DNA from: Hydrangea macrophylla
Taxonomy: Eukaryota; Streptophyta; Magnoliopsida; Cornales; Hydrangeaceae
DNA: 64,000 nt
Direction of reading: 5' to 3'
Assembly: GCA_033977485.1 (NCBI GenBank)
Contig: CM066987.1
Coordinates: 87,328,588 to 87,392,587 of the forward strand
Shown: one piece after another, positions 12,540-24,566 of the stretch
How the letters are laid out: each line of letters begins with the position of its first letter
Position numbering within the stretch: position 1 is the stretch's first letter
The notes under the pieces: generated by a model
What the model was told of the DNA's origin: nothing
The model's input: only the letters and a program-made list of their open reading frames with translations
Databases searched by the model: none
Position numbers and translations under genes: made by a program

Positions 12540-13290
12540 GTTGGTTGGTTCAAGGCTTATAAGGTTGATATATTAAGGTGAGGGAACAACATGGTGATTT
12601 GGTAGTGGGTTTTAAGTGGCATTAGGTTCAACAGGCAAAAGTATGATGACTTTGGTGTCAATGAGGTCTTGGATTTCAAGACGGAGTTGGGCACAATGGT
12701 CGGTAATATGACCAAGCTCTTGGTGAAAGGCACAATATCTGGTTGGGTTGTATTTCTATGGCAGTGGGTTTGAAGGTGGCTCGAGTCCAAGATTTTGAGA
12801 TGTCCTACAATTACAAGTCGTTCAAGGGTAGTGGATAAGGTCATGTCAAGCTACAATCATTGCTTTAGGAGAATCTTAGGTTGGAATTATAGCCAGGGTT
12901 TTGGTGAAGGACATTGATATCGGATTCAGTATGATTGGTAGAGTGGTTCCCTCCCATAGGCTTCATTCGAGGCACATCTTCTTTTTTCTTGAACCTCCCG
13001 CCTCTGAGGGCATCCTTGGGAATGCTAAGAGATCCTTTTAACCGTAAGATATAATCACTAAACCTATGTCTTGCATCCATTATGCTTTATAACCTATTTA
13101 TCTTTTGTAGCTCATAGAATAGATGGTTGACAGAGAGTACCAATTCATCTAATTTCTCGGTGATTTGGGAGAGCATGTGACCTTGTTGTTCTTCTATATT
13201 TTGAAGTGCATTGAATCTTCTTTCGAGATACTTCTAAGCCATTGGACCAGTCTTGATTTTGAAATGATGGGGGATTAAAATTAAGTTCAA
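12540..13290 (-). pseudogene. Degenerate Tat-lineage gag, core deleted
   Basis: On the minus strand, separate frames encode an N-terminal segment (GSLSIPKDALR), a segment with KKKEDVPRMKPMGGNHSTN and a zinc-knuckle-like stretch YCAFHQELGHITDHC followed by EIQDLID. Compared with TatB, the segment joining SLSIPKD to the KKEDVPR block is missing. This removes the conserved gag core, an internal deletion of very roughly 0.9 kb. Stops and frameshifts separate the pieces, so no full Gag could be made. Confidence 0.65.
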
Positions 13291-13299
13291 CCCCAGAAT

Positions 13300-14332
13300 G
13301 ATTGTGCCCCTTTTTTTTTGTTCACAGGTCCCTATTCAATTTCATTCCACCCTTTCATTTTCTTCTTGAATCCTTTTATTTTTCAAAATTAGGAATTCCT
13401 CTCTCCTTTATGCTTTTGAAACATTTTCCAAGCAAACTATGAGTTCCTCTTTTTTTTCTTGGTTTCTAAAACATGAATTATGTTTCCATCTTTATTTCCA
13501 AAACAATTTGTTTAAAAGTGATTTTCTTGTGGGAAGAAGTTTTGAAAAGAGACTAATGTTTCAATGAAAATAAATTTTGTTTTTGGATTTTGACCTTTTA
13601 TTATGACATGTATGAAATGCAAATACAGGCGAGCAATTTTATTCCAAACCATCATATAGCCATTTAAGTCCTAATCGCATCATCAAGTATTCCTTCTTAT
13701 CCCATAGCCACCACAATCAATGTCACGCTATATGTTCCATGCTTAGAACTTCATGTGTGACGAGGTTCATGATTGCATAGGTCTAATCAAGGCTAGCTCT
13801 AACGAATAGGACACAAACAAGGCTATGATTCTTCATCCTACAGACACGTGGCACATAATCCTAGTATAGCACCTAAGCACACCATCCTTATGTCATGTGG
13901 TGAGCATTTCATTTGGGCAGAATGCTTTAAGTGTTATACAAGGCTATATGCATCACGTGTCGTATAGGCTTCCTCATCATGACACATAATCCCAAAGGGC
14001 AAATAAGGGGTGTGTGCACACATTGTCATAACAGGTCAAGCCCTAAAGGATTGGGATCTATGGCTACTATATGCATCAAGGTGGATAGAGTCCAAGGGTC
14101 CCCCAGCAAGATGTCCTATATATTCCCCATTACAGGGTTTGGTGTGGTACATGGACATGCTTTTTATACCCGTAGGTATGTGCTAGGGAAGGGAAGTCCA
14201 CCATGGGGTGGTCTAATGAGTTGCAGGCCCCGACTTTGGTCCGCCCAAGCTTCCTAAAACTAATGCACGTGTGATTCTCATAATATAGAGTCAAAGAACC
14301 TTGAAAATTTTGGAGTCTAACCCATCTAGTCT
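13300..14332 (-). other. Untranslated leader of TatC
   Basis: Region between the PBS and gag of TatC. It aligns by eye, inverted, with TatB 16484-18360, sharing for example the GGTCCAAGGGTCC-type and TATAGCCATTTAAGTCC segments. No coding frame is supported. TatC has one copy of a segment that TatB carries as a 505-base tandem duplication. Confidence 0.55.
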
Positions 14333-14351
14333 GTCCCCAACAGAGTTGCCA
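14333..14351 (-). other. Primer binding site of TatC
   Basis: Minus strand reads TGGCAACTCTGTTGGGGAC, two bases after the LTR end. It resembles the TGGCGACTC...GGGGA sites that I recall as tRNA-Arg-type PBS in the Tat/Ogre lineage. The exact tRNA should be confirmed by alignment. Confidence 0.7.
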
Positions 14352-14353
14352 AT

Positions 14354-16232
14354 TGTGGGTACCCGAACTAAGTATAGGGCCTAAAAGGATTAAGCCCACT
14401 TGATTAATCCCATTATAATCCTCATGTCAACAACTACGAGTGAGGTTCTCCACCCTTCGTTAGCCTTTATTTGATCCGACTGATTTGGATCACTCATATT
14501 TTGGATTCCATGGGGATTTTTATCCAACCCGAGGCACTAATCGATGGCCATGATCCATATCTGAGGCTACACGAGTGAGTAATCCATGTTTTATCCTACA
14601 AGGCTAAATTTGGAGAGATCTTCGCTAATAGATTCGCCACTTGGTTTGATAAAGGAAACCAAGAAAATTAAATCTATCAAGTCCAATGGATAGGGAGCAC
14701 CGCCCTGTCATCACCAAAGAACTCAGTTTGGGGGTTAAGGTACGAGAGAGGAAGGAACTAGATCTTGCTATAACACCCCCCTCTCAACCCATCATGAGAT
14801 GGGCCTCTACTCAGCTTTCAAGGTGTTTGACTAAACATTATGAAGATCATTTCAATTATTTGTAATCTTAATTCAAGTTATAAATAGCTAACAAAAGAAA
14901 AGCGTGCGAGAACTGTACATATATCACACAATGCATATGCTAAAGCAATAATTCGGGGACTAAACATATTACGACGCTCCCCTATGGATGCAAAAGGAAA
15001 TAAATAGGAAGTAAACATGCAAATCACACTCCAACCCTAGAAAAATAGGATATCTAAGCACATGTACCATGTAAGGAAATTAAACCTGTTTTATCCACCT
15101 AATCATGCTTCTAGGTGATCTAGGAAAGTAATAAATAAGGAAAGTATAAGGACTTACTCGGGATATCACAACATTCCTTATAGTAGCCTAATTAACCAAG
15201 ATTAGGATAAAGTAGGCATAATGTCCAAACATAGATGGTAGGTGTATGTGTGGTTGTGTAACCCTAAAACTAAGAGATTAAACGATTTCGAAGAACTTTG
15301 ATGAGTGCTTCAGAATCTTACTATGCGGTTTCCTTGAGCTATCAAGCTCTCAGTATTTTCTGGAGCCCTAGATGGAGAGAGAAAGGCCCTTATTTATAGT
15401 TTCAATTCTGGGCTATGTTTTCTGTGTTTAAGCAATGTGGGAGAGAAATACAAGCTTTAAAGGCTTGTACCTAGGATATTTGAGGTGTACCTAAGTGGTT
15501 TTGGTCGTACTTAACCCTGATTGGTCGAATTTGTAATAGTTCACCTGGATTGGGACCTAATCAATGGCTCAAAATCAATCTTGGGTTGAGTTCCAGAGTG
15601 GCTTTCTTTGATAGCCGCGCGGCCCTCATGGAGTGTGACTATGGTACTCGGCCCGGAAGGTTGTGTTTTCTGTCCTGACTTCCCGGACTTTGTTCTCTCA
15701 CCTCGCTTAGCATTTTTGGGCTTGTAATATACCGTTGGAAAGATATGGAAGTCTAATTTAAGATTCTTTTGGACTCATTCAAAAATAATTTTTAAATTTT
15801 GAGTTATGATGAAAAAGGTGAGGCAAACTCCGGCAAGGAGCTAACCGAAGATACGTAGAAGGGCTATTTTGGCACAAAAATTCTCCTAAGAGTTTTTGGC
15901 CAACATGAAGGCTCATGGTATCATTTTAATCTAATTTAGGAATATTTTATAAAGGGAGCTCTCGGGATCCCACCCCAAGGTCCAGAATTTGCTCAATAAA
16001 GGTGATTTTCGTCAATTCATGCAAAACGGCTATCATAACTTGGGTTTTTGTCTCTAAATTGAGTTTCTAATGTACCTAAGTATTCCTAGGGTTATTCTAA
16101 CGTATCTAAGAGATCATGGTGCTGCACAAAGTTTTGCTTCATACAATCAATGCATCCTCATTCCAGTCATAGGGTTGTTCTTAAGGCGAGGTTCCTTCTG
16201 TCGAACGGACGAACCAAAATAGGGTGTCTACA
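14354..16232 (-). repeat. 5' LTR of TatC
   Basis: 1879 bases. On the minus strand it begins TGTAGACACCCTATTTTGG at 16232 and ends CGGGTACCCACA at 14354, followed by the PBS. It is related to TatB's 3' LTR at 35316-37694: both begin TGTAGAC and have TCCGTTCGACAGAAG soon after, and both end in GGGTACCCACA. A single short palindrome GCCGCGCGGC lies near 15615. Confidence 0.75.
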
Positions 16233-16462
16233 ATTACTCACTCATGTAGCCCCGGATATGGATCGTGGGCATTGATTGTTGCCTCGGGTGGGATAAAAAT
16301 CCCCATGGAATACAAAATACAAGTAATCCAAATCGGTTGGATCTGATAAAGGCAAATGAAGGGTGGTGAACCTCACTCAAGGCTGTTAGCATGAGATTTA
16401 AAATGGTATCAATGAAGTGGGCTTAATCCGTCTAGGCCCCAAGCTTGGTTCGGGTACCCACA
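16233..16462 (+). repeat. Truncated 5' LTR of TatB
   Basis: The last 230 bases of the LTR, ending GGTTCGGGTACCCACA. It matches 37466-37694 of the 3' LTR by eye and, inverted, the terminal part of TatC's LTR at 14354-14590. The break is the TatC insertion point. Confidence 0.8.
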
Positions 16463-16464
16463 AT

Positions 16465-16483
16465 TGGTGACTTTGTTGGAGAC
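16465..16483 (+). other. Primer binding site of TatB
   Basis: TGGTGACTTTGTTGGAGAC, two bases after the LTR. It is the same site as TatC's with a few substitutions (C to T or G to A), in keeping with decay. Confidence 0.65.
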
Positions 16484-17103
16484 TGAACTAAGAGGGTTAG
16501 ACTCCAAAACTTTCAAGGTTCTTTGACTTTAAATTATGAGGATCTCACGTGCACTAGTTTTAGGAAGTTTAGGAGGACCAAGGTCGGGGGCTTACAGCTT
16601 ATCAGATCCTACCCCCCCCATAGAGGACTTTCTTGCCCTAGCATGTACCTAACGGTATAAAAAATTGTCTACATACCACACCAAACCCTATAACGGGGGG
16701 TATATAGAACACTCGTTGGGGGACTGTTGTTGACTCTATCCACCTTGATGCATATAGTAGCCATAGATCCAATCCTTTAGGGTTTGACCTATTATGACAA
16801 TGTGTGCACACACGCTTTACTTGCCCTTTGGGATTACTTGAAATGATAAGGAAGCATATACAACACGTGATACATAGCCCTGTCTAATGCCCAAAGCATT
16901 CTATCCATGTGAAATGCTCTCCACATGACATGAGGATGGTTTGCTTATGTGTTATACTAGAAATATGTGCCACGAGTCCGTAGGACGATGAGTCATAGCC
17001 TTGTTTGTGTCGTATTCGCTAGACCTAGCCCTGATTAGGCTTTAAACTGTCATGAGCCTTATCACACATGAATTTTCAATCATGGAAAGACTAGAGTAAT
17101 ACT

Positions 17104-18094
17104 GATTATGATGGTCGGGGCATAAAAAGGGATTCTCGATGATGCGATTAGGACTTAAATGTCTACATGATGGCTAGGAATAAGGTCGCTCACTTGTATT
17201 TGTATGTCATGCATGTCGTAAACAATATTAAAAAAAAACAACAAATTTTTTTTTTCGAAATAGACGCAAGTCCCTCCTCAAAATACATTTCCAAGAAAAT
17301 CATTTTGAATATGAATTTATAAAAATGGAAATATCTCCAACCTCTTTTTCCAAAAAAAAAAATAATTTCTTTTCAAAATAAAATAGAATTTCTTAGAGGT
17401 CATTTTGAAAACAAAAAAGAATTCCCTTTCTGAAAAAAAAAAAAAGATTTATTAGTCTTGCATTTCCAAAGAATAATAAAATTCCATGTTTTCAAAAAAA
17501 AAAAATTTGCTTTCAAGATGTGTAATTGTTTTTTTTCCCATATTAAAAAAAAACAATGGGAAAGGGAGTAACCCATGATTATTTCTCTTAAGAAAGGGAG
17601 TAACCCATGATTATGATGGTCGGGGCATAAAAAGGGATTCTCGATGATGCGATTAGGACTTAAATGTCTACATGATGGCTAGGAATAAGGTCGCTCACTT
17701 GTATTTGTATGTCATGCATGTCGTAAACGATATTAAAAAAAAAAACAACAATTTTTTTTTTTTCCAAATAGACGCAAGTCCCTTCTCAAAATACATTTCC
17801 AAGAAAATCATTTGAATATGAATTTATAAAAATGGAAATATCTCCAACCTCTTTTTCCAAAAAAAAAAATAATTTCTTTTCAAAATAAAATAGAATTTCT
17901 TAGAGGTCATTTTGAAAACAAAAAAGAATTCCTTTTCTGAAAAAAAAAAAAGATTTATTAGTCTTGCATTTCCAAAGAATAATAAAATTCCATGTTTTAA
18001 AAAAAAAATTTGCTTTCAAGATGTGTAATTGTTTTTTTTTCCCATATTAAAAAAAAACAATGGGAAAGGGAGTAACCCATGATTATTTCTCTTA
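17104..18094. repeat. 505-base direct tandem duplication in the TatB leader
   Basis: GATTATGATGGTCGGGGCAT starts at 17104 and again at 17609. The sequence that follows, with its A/T homopolymer runs and the TAACCCATGATT end, is nearly identical in both copies. TatC carries one copy, so the duplication arose after the two elements diverged. Confidence 0.9.
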
Positions 18095-18466
18095 AAAAAA
18101 ATGTTTTAGAAGAAGAAAAAAAAAGGGATGAACTTCCAATTTTGTAAAATAAAATGATCTGAAATAAAATAAAATAAAGGGAATTGAAAGAATAAAATTG
18201 GGACTTGTGAATCATGAATAAAAAAGGGGCCCAATCATCCCAGGATTGAAATTTGATTTTAAACTTTAAATTACAGAGAAGATAAGGGAACATAGCTCCG
18301 AGAAATAAGAAGACCATACCTTCTTAGGTCCAATCCCCTAATCGTTTCAATATCAAGACTGATCCAATGACTCAGAAGTATCTTAAAAGAAGGTTCAATG
18401 CACTTCAAAGTATAGTAGAACAACAAGGTCACATGCTCTCCCAAATCACTAAAACAATTAGATGAA

Positions 18467-19862
18467 TTGACAGGCTCTGTTAACCTTCTATTCTATGAGC
18501 TACAAAAGATAGACAAATTAGAAAGCATAGTAGAGACAAGGCATGGGTCCAATGTTTACATCCTATGGTTAGAAAGATCTCTTAGCATTCCCAAGGATGT
18601 GCTCCCTGAACTACCAAAAACACCTTATGAAAGTAGAAAGATTAAGGAAGGTAAGCTGCAAGAGGAAGAGTCTGTTCAAGATTTATAATCTCAACTCATG
18701 GTACGCCAAATGCCTACCCTATTAACCCTCAAAACCCCAACTTTGCCTAGTACTCCCACCTAACTGCTTCTAGAAATACATCTAACCCTACAAACCCACT
18801 TGCTACCATGAACTTCCTCGTAGATCAAGAGCTTAAGATTGTAGATCCAAACCCACCACAAATTAGAAAAGAAAACTGGTTCAGTGACAATTCTAGGTGG
18901 GATGAGGGGAAGAAGACGCAAGAAAAACTGGACCAACTAGAAGGCATGATAAAGAAGTCACATAGGGTGGATGATTACTCAAAGTTCAAGTTTCCCGAGA
19001 TATTAAAGATGCCCAATTTAGAAAAGTTTGATGGTACTGGGAACCCTAAGAGTTATCTGCGCATCTATGTGACCACTTTAAGGCCCACGGGTTTTAGTAA
19101 TAAACTGTTGGCTCAGTCATTTCCAAAATTCCTATCTAGGAATTCTTTGCAGTGGTTTTTCACACTCGAGTACTCCAAGGCTCGTGATTGGGAAGACTTG
19201 GCTAAGGAGTTTGTTAAGTAGTATGCATTTAATATTAAACTAGATGTCACTATCCAAGACCTTGAAACTACAAGCCAAGACTACCAAGAATCCTTTACTA
19301 TGTTTTTGACTGGATGGAAGGAAATGTAGCCAAAATGGCCAAAAGACCAACTGAGAAAGAACAAATATACATGATCATGAAGAACCTGTAGCCCATCTAC
19401 CATGATCGCATGTAGTTTTTGTCCATCCCCACATTCGAGTAGTTATTTGATGAAGGGACCAAAATACAAGACACGCTTAGGGATGGAAAGATCAAGAAGG
19501 AAGAAGATGTGCCTCGAATAAAGCATATGGGAGGAAACCACTCCACCAACCATAACAAATACAATGTCAATGTTCTTCACCAAAATCTTGGCTGTAATTC
19601 CAACCCAACATCATCCTGAAACAATGGCCGTAGGACCTTTACCAAGCTTGGCATAACTTTATCCACCGTTCTTGAAGAACTTGTTCTCAAAGGTCACCTT
19701 AAGCCCTTAGATCCAAGACCAACCCCAAATCTGATCCCCGCAAGATACAACCCCACCTGATACTATGCCTTTCACCAAGAACTTGGCCATTTCACTGACC
19801 GTTGCACCCAACTTCGCCATGAAATCCAAGATCGTATTGACAATAAAGTCATTACACCCCCA
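18467..19862 (+). pseudogene. Tat-lineage gag pseudogene
   Basis: The best open piece is 18808-19221. It contains the conserved gag core LKMPNLEKFDGTGNPKSYL, then LQWFFTLEYSKARDWEDLAKEFVK, typical of Tat/Ogre capsid domains. In the same frame, stops replace Gln codons (TAG for CAG at VK*YAFN, NL*PIYHD, RM*FLS and FE*LFDE). Further on is a decayed zinc-knuckle region (YYAFHQELGHFTDRC, first Cys lost) followed by EIQDRID. An N-terminal segment lies at 18467-18688. Gag would form the particle shell, but this copy cannot make it. Confidence 0.75.
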
Positions 19863-19979
19863 TCCACTTAACCTAATATCACCTTGAAACCCGCTACAAA
19901 ATCACCATGGTGCTCCCTCACCTCAACATATCAATCATATAACCTTGAACCAACCAACTATGAGTCGTCCATATATATC

Positions 19980-20294
19980 ATGCCAATAATCGAACCTGAA
20001 CCCATGGTTATCCTCCCAAAAAGTGTTGAAATTTATAGTATGAGCCATGGAGAAGAATTAGACTTCTTTGAATATTATGGATATTTTGAAGATGATGATG
20101 AGACAGAGCTCTTCTTTTTGGTAGAACTAGACCTAGTGTTGCAAGAAATTAAGTGGTGGGATGGGGAGTCTCCCAATGACTCAATATGGTTTGAACCTGA
20201 GGAAAGACTTGAGGTTACCAACTATGAAAAAAACTGGATAGAGAATGTGGACCACATGTCTATGGGCATACTGTTTGGGGGATTTGGACTATAG
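19980..20294 (+). CDS. 104-residue acidic ORF of TatB, function unknown
   Basis: The upstream frame is open from 19884, but the start MPIIEPEP at 19980 is chosen because it gives the same 104-residue length as the TatC copy. Shared features are an acidic centre (EELDFFEYYGYFEDDDETE), KWWDGESPNDSIWF, EERLEV and a terminal LFGG. Family unknown. It may be the tail of gag. Confidence 0.45.
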   Translation: MPIIEPEPMVILPKSVEIYSMSHGEELDFFEYYGYFEDDDETELFFLVELDLVLQEIKWWDGESPNDSIWFEPEERLEVTNYEKNWIENVDHMSMGILFGGFGL

Positions 20295-21580
20295 GATGAC
20301 TGTGAGGATGCTAATGAAGTGATGATGCTGGGAATTGCTCTAAAGTATGGATGCCAATGGACCACTTAAGGAAGAAGGATTGCTCATGATACACCTATGG
20401 AGTCAAGCTAGAGTACATGATAATGATTACCAAAAAGGGAAAGAAAAAAAGAAAATGAAGCACCCAAGATATTGTAACAGAAACTTCATATATGAATTCG
20501 AGTATTGAGAATGATCCTAAATGTTCTTGAATTAGTTCTTTGTTAATTCCAAATGAAAGCCAAAAGCTATCACTCTATTCAAAGAACTGAGAAGTGATAT
20601 TGACTCAACTCTAGAAGACATACTCAGAACGAATCCCAAGATTCTTCAAGACTCATTCTTTTTCTATCTGAAATCTGTGTCCAATCTTACAAATAAGGTT
20701 AAAATTAGTGCCTAGATTAAGGTGAGATTTATTCAAAGCTATGGTCATCATGTGTTATAATGCCTTTGCCTAAACAAATATATACAAAAGAAAAAGGAAA
20801 AAAGAAAGGAAAAAAGAAAAGAAAAAAAATTATCCATGTGGGAAAACTTCTCAGACCTCGAAAGCTATCAATACAATGAGTAAGAAATAGGCGTGTCAAT
20901 AGTTACTCTCCAAAACTTGTTGACGCAGAGAAGGGTAGAATTTGTTTCAAATAAGGAGATTAAGAGAAAGAAAGAAAGAGAAAAACAAGTAGTGAGAAGA
21001 AAAGACAAAGGGAGGAGTAGAATGTTAAAAAAAATAGAGAATGACAAAAGAAAAGAAGGAAAATAAAGAACCCATAGGTCAACATTGACTATTGTGGGAA
21101 GTGGAAGTGAGAAATGCGCCTTACTCTTCGGAGAAAAATATGATGAGATGATGCAGATTTTGATAACCAGAGAGGTATAAAAGTTGACTCTTGTGGATAA
21201 AAAAGAGGGAAAAACAGAAGTTCACTAGAATAAACACCCAAAAGGGCGCCTAGGCAAAAGTTAGAGCAAAGAAAAAATATAAAAAAGGAAAAGAAAAGGG
21301 TGAAGGCGTTTATACCATCATTGGACTTGTGCTTACTAAGATGGGCCTAATTGTCAAAAGCTTTGAGCACCAGTTTTGACCTTAGCATTGAAATTCAGAC
21401 CAAGTCAGCTCAGATTTCACACTGTCAAATAGTTTTCTAGAAAATTTGTTCCTTGTGGGTATAAATGTGATTGATCTTGAAATTCATCAGCTTAACCTTA
21501 CTTAGAAATGTCACTATGCCTATGACCAAAGGTCTCATGCTATCATTTAACTACGTTTGACCCGATTCCCATTAAGGGAT
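20295..21580 (+). other. Non-coding part of TatB with purine-rich tract
   Basis: No gene seen. The A/G-rich stretch at about 20780-21300 mirrors the polypyrimidine tract of TatC. Both are followed by the words AAAGGGCGCCTAGGCAAAAG or their complement. Confidence 0.55.
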
Positions 21581-21589
21581 ACATGGGCA

Positions 21590-22090
21590 ACCTCTCAAAA
21601 GGTTTGGTCTCAGGCACTGACCCAAAACCATTTGCCCATCTCACTAGGGGCAAGACCCCCCTTGAATCTTGCGTGTTTGCTCTGCCCTTACACTAGGGGC
21701 AAGCCCCGTTATGGACTTTAAATTCAATTATGTGACGGATAAATCCCTGACCGATGACTATCCTTTGACTTCAATCTAGCCTGTGCACTTTTCTTTCCCT
21801 ACAAATAAGGGGCAAGCCCTTATCTTAAAATCCATGCCAATAATATACAAAGGGCAAGCCCTTCACTCCATGGGATTAGTTTGGTTACTGAAAGAACTTA
21901 TTGTTTATTGATTTTCATGTAAGGGACAAGGCCCTCTACCACCCATTCTATCCTATAAGGGGCAAGCCCCTTATCATTTATAAGGGGCAAGCCGCTTCTG
22001 CCCTATTTGTTCAGTCGAGCCCAACCCCTCGTCATACACATGGGGCAAGCCAAGTCCAGGTCCCTTGTCTTAAACAAGGGGAAATTTTGT
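21590..22090. repeat. Palindromic minisatellite, AAGGGGCAAGCCCCTT type
   Basis: About nine stem-loop words, for example AGGGGCAAGCCCCGTT and AAGGGGCAAGCCCCTTAT, each with a stem of five to seven bases and a two-base loop. The complementary version is in TatC at 10120-10570. The 64-codon open frame inside (21901-22095) is not credible. Confidence 0.7.
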
Positions 22091-22559
22091 TATGAGGTAA
22101 TGCCTTTATGTAATTGTAGGCAGAATCATATTTTGATTTTTTATTAGAAATGAAAGTTCAAAGTTATAAGGCGGAGAGAGAGTAAAGAATTGATTAACAA
22201 CACGATTAGGAGAAAATTTCAATCCTTGAATTTATGCATGAAGTCTCATCTCAAAGAATTGAGTGAATAAAAAAATAGCAAAAAGAATAATCTGGATCAT
22301 GCTCAAGGTACATCACTCGTAATAAGGCATTGTGCCAATAGAAAATAAAAGAAAATGGAAAGTTGTATTATTTGATTATCTTTAGTGTATTTGGTTAAGT
22401 TTTTAATGCAAGTTTGGGTCGTAGAGTCGTAGATGTTATGGGTGTATCGCGAGCAATAGAATAAGAATATTTGAAGCATAAGGTAAAAAGAAAGGAGTCC
22501 ATAAGCATACGCACAAGCATCTTAAATGAGTCATGTTCACAGCATTAATGCATCATCAA

Positions 22560-23748
22560 ACATGAACATCCAAACTAGGGGCAATGTTCACATCTCTTGG
22601 ATTTCATAAATTTAATCCCCACAATTTCAATAATAATGATTATGCAATGCATATGTGATTTGCCTTTACGGGCTACACAATGTTTCCCCTTTAGGAGTAG
22701 TTCACCTTTACTGGCTCTACATGGTTTTTTAATAGATGAACGAGTGTCACTCATATAGCATGATGAATTTATTGCATATGCATTTTCATTTCATGCCCAC
22801 ACTCGTTGTTAGCCTTAAATGGCTCAATGGTGTGCTTTCTAAAGAGTAGTTGGCCATCAGAGGCTCTACATGTTATTGATAGTTAAGTGAGCATCCCTCA
22901 TATTTGAATGAGCATGTCTATTTGAATATCTTTGAAAACATGCACCGCATTCATTGTTTACCTTAAATGGCTCTATGATTGCGTATCTTTGAGAGTAATT
23001 CGCCTTCTGGGCTCTACATAAGTATTGATTGTTGAGCAAGCAACCCCTGCATTTGCATATGGATTCTTTTGAGCATTTTCTTGAGGTCGTACATCACATT
23101 GATCCTTGAATTCCCCAAGTAGAGTAGTTAGCGTCTTTGGCTCTACGTTGCATTACATTGCATTGCATTGATCGATTTTCATGATGATAATCCTTGATTT
23201 GATTTTAAGTAAATAATAAGAACTTTTCAAAAGCTAAATGCGAATCCTTGAAATAAAATTTGAATATGAGATGATAGGACCAAGATTTAGAGAGTGAAAA
23301 TGGAGAAAAAGGACCAACTTTGGAGAGAAAATAAGCAAAATTCAAAATAAGAAGCAAATGAGGAGAAAAATGCCTAAAAAGAGGCTGAAAGCCATGGTGG
23401 CTCTCTCTGAGTGCCGCTCAACATGCTCCTAGTGCCACCACTGCACTCGGCCTAGTTTTTGCATTTATACCCCTATAATGCCCTGTTTGATCCCTGGACC
23501 CAATTTTGGCTCCAATTTGATCCTTTTAATGCATTCTTAATTGATTTTGCATGAGAATGAATGCTTGGAAACATTTATAAGATATCATTTGCATGCATAT
23601 GAATCCCCAAAAGAGCAATTAGTTTCATTTAGTACTAAATTGATTTGTCTCCATATAGTCTCGCATTGTTGCATTCATCTGTTTGAGTAAGTTTTGAGTC
23701 ATGCATAGTGCTCCTGGTTAGCCTTCATGGCTCCAGAAGTACCCATTT
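22560..23748 (+). repeat. Hairpin array of TatB, first part
   Basis: Units of the form GCC...GGCTCTACAT (AGCC...GGC hairpins read on the other strand), equivalent to TatC 8800-9560. It is interrupted at 23748 by the solo LTR and resumes at 34196. Confidence 0.7.
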
Positions 23749-24132
23749 TGTCATACACTGGAGCAGCAAAAATAGAGAAAAACAAATTTCCTTTTTGGAT
23801 CCATAGGGAATGACGGGTGAATGTCACTAATTGTCCACACCACATAGTACCAGTCAACTAATGAATAAGAACAACAACATAATCAAACTGAATATAATAA
23901 CAGTTGTATCTATTACAAACATCAGAGTGGTACTCAGGAACCTAACAGGTTTGGAGACAACATATGCCCAAGTACCCGTTACCAAAAGTTGAATAGAAAT
24001 AACAGAAATATAAACTAGATATAACTTCTTCATCTCTAGTTTGGCATAAGGGTATCCGTCAGCATAGTAATCTTCCTTGACATAATCATCATTAGTGGGG
24101 CCACCCATAGCATAATCCCCCTCCGAGTAGTA

Positions 24133-24137
24133 GCCAT
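24133..24137. repeat. Target-site duplication of AthA
   Basis: GCCAT, repeated at 32316-32320. Confidence 0.95.
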
Positions 24138-24312
24138 TGATCGGGAGAGAACAGATCCTATTTATACGACTTAACATATGTTTGTTAGTATCTTTTTATC
24201 CTGTTTTTGTATATTTTTACTTCGTTTTCTATTTTCTGACAGATTTTGGAAGAAATCAAGTTAACCAAGTTAAATGGGGTGAAAAAGTAGAGCAAAAGAA
24301 GCAAGCAAGAGC

Positions 24313-24416
24313 ACCTCGCGCGCGCGTCCCGCTCGCGCGAAATCCCAGAAAATTGCTTGCGCGATCCGCTCGCGCGAGGTCCCAATATCGCGCTCGCACG
24401 GCCCGCTCGCGCGATC
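24313..24416. repeat. CGCTCGCGCG palindrome cluster in the AthA 5' LTR
   Basis: About eight copies of GCTCGCGCG-like words, in pairs separated by short spacers. The matching 3' LTR copy is at 31153-31255. It lies some 140-240 bases upstream of the TATA box. Confidence 0.9.
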
Positions 24417-24557
24417 CATACAAAAATCAAAGTTGCGTATTCTGCTATACTGATGATTCCTACGAGAACGAACCTGCCTAATTACGTTTGGAAAGCTAAA
24501 TACAGCAGTTTTAGTGCGTTTCGGGTTAGGAAAGCTTCCAAAAACTTGTTGTAAATC

Positions 24558-24566
24558 TATATATAC
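24558..24566 (+). promoter_or_regulatory. Putative TATA box of the AthA 5' LTR
   Basis: CTATATATAC, conserved in the 3' LTR at about 31395. Position roughly 420 bases into the LTR fits a U3 promoter, with AATAAA shortly downstream in R. Confidence 0.6.

Larger units (their letters stand above)
7791..16232 (-). mobile_element. TatC: non-autonomous Tat/Ogre-like retrotransposon
   Basis: Order on the minus strand: 5' LTR 16232 to 14354; PBS 14351 to 14333; leader with the same sequence as TatB's leader; degenerate gag lacking its core; a 104-residue acidic ORF; a polypyrimidine tract; palindromic minisatellites; a hairpin-repeat array; PPT near 7837-7850; start of a 3' LTR. There is no protease, RT, RNase H or integrase. 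TatC sits inside the 5' LTR of TatB, in opposite orientation. The lineage call rests on gag remnants of the type YCAFHQELGHITDHC and on the PBS type. The expected duplication ATTAC is seen only on the right (16233-16237), so the left junction has been rearranged or lost. Confidence 0.6.

Noticed and set aside
23854..24177. 107-codon minus-strand frame with an apparent membrane segment
   Set aside because: It crosses the junction between the solo LTR and the AthA LTR, so it is an accidental fusion of two repeats.
24137..24481. Arg/Ala-rich frames on both strands, repeated at 30975-31319
   Set aside because: They lie in LTRs over the CG-palindrome clusters. Openness in several frames reflects base composition.
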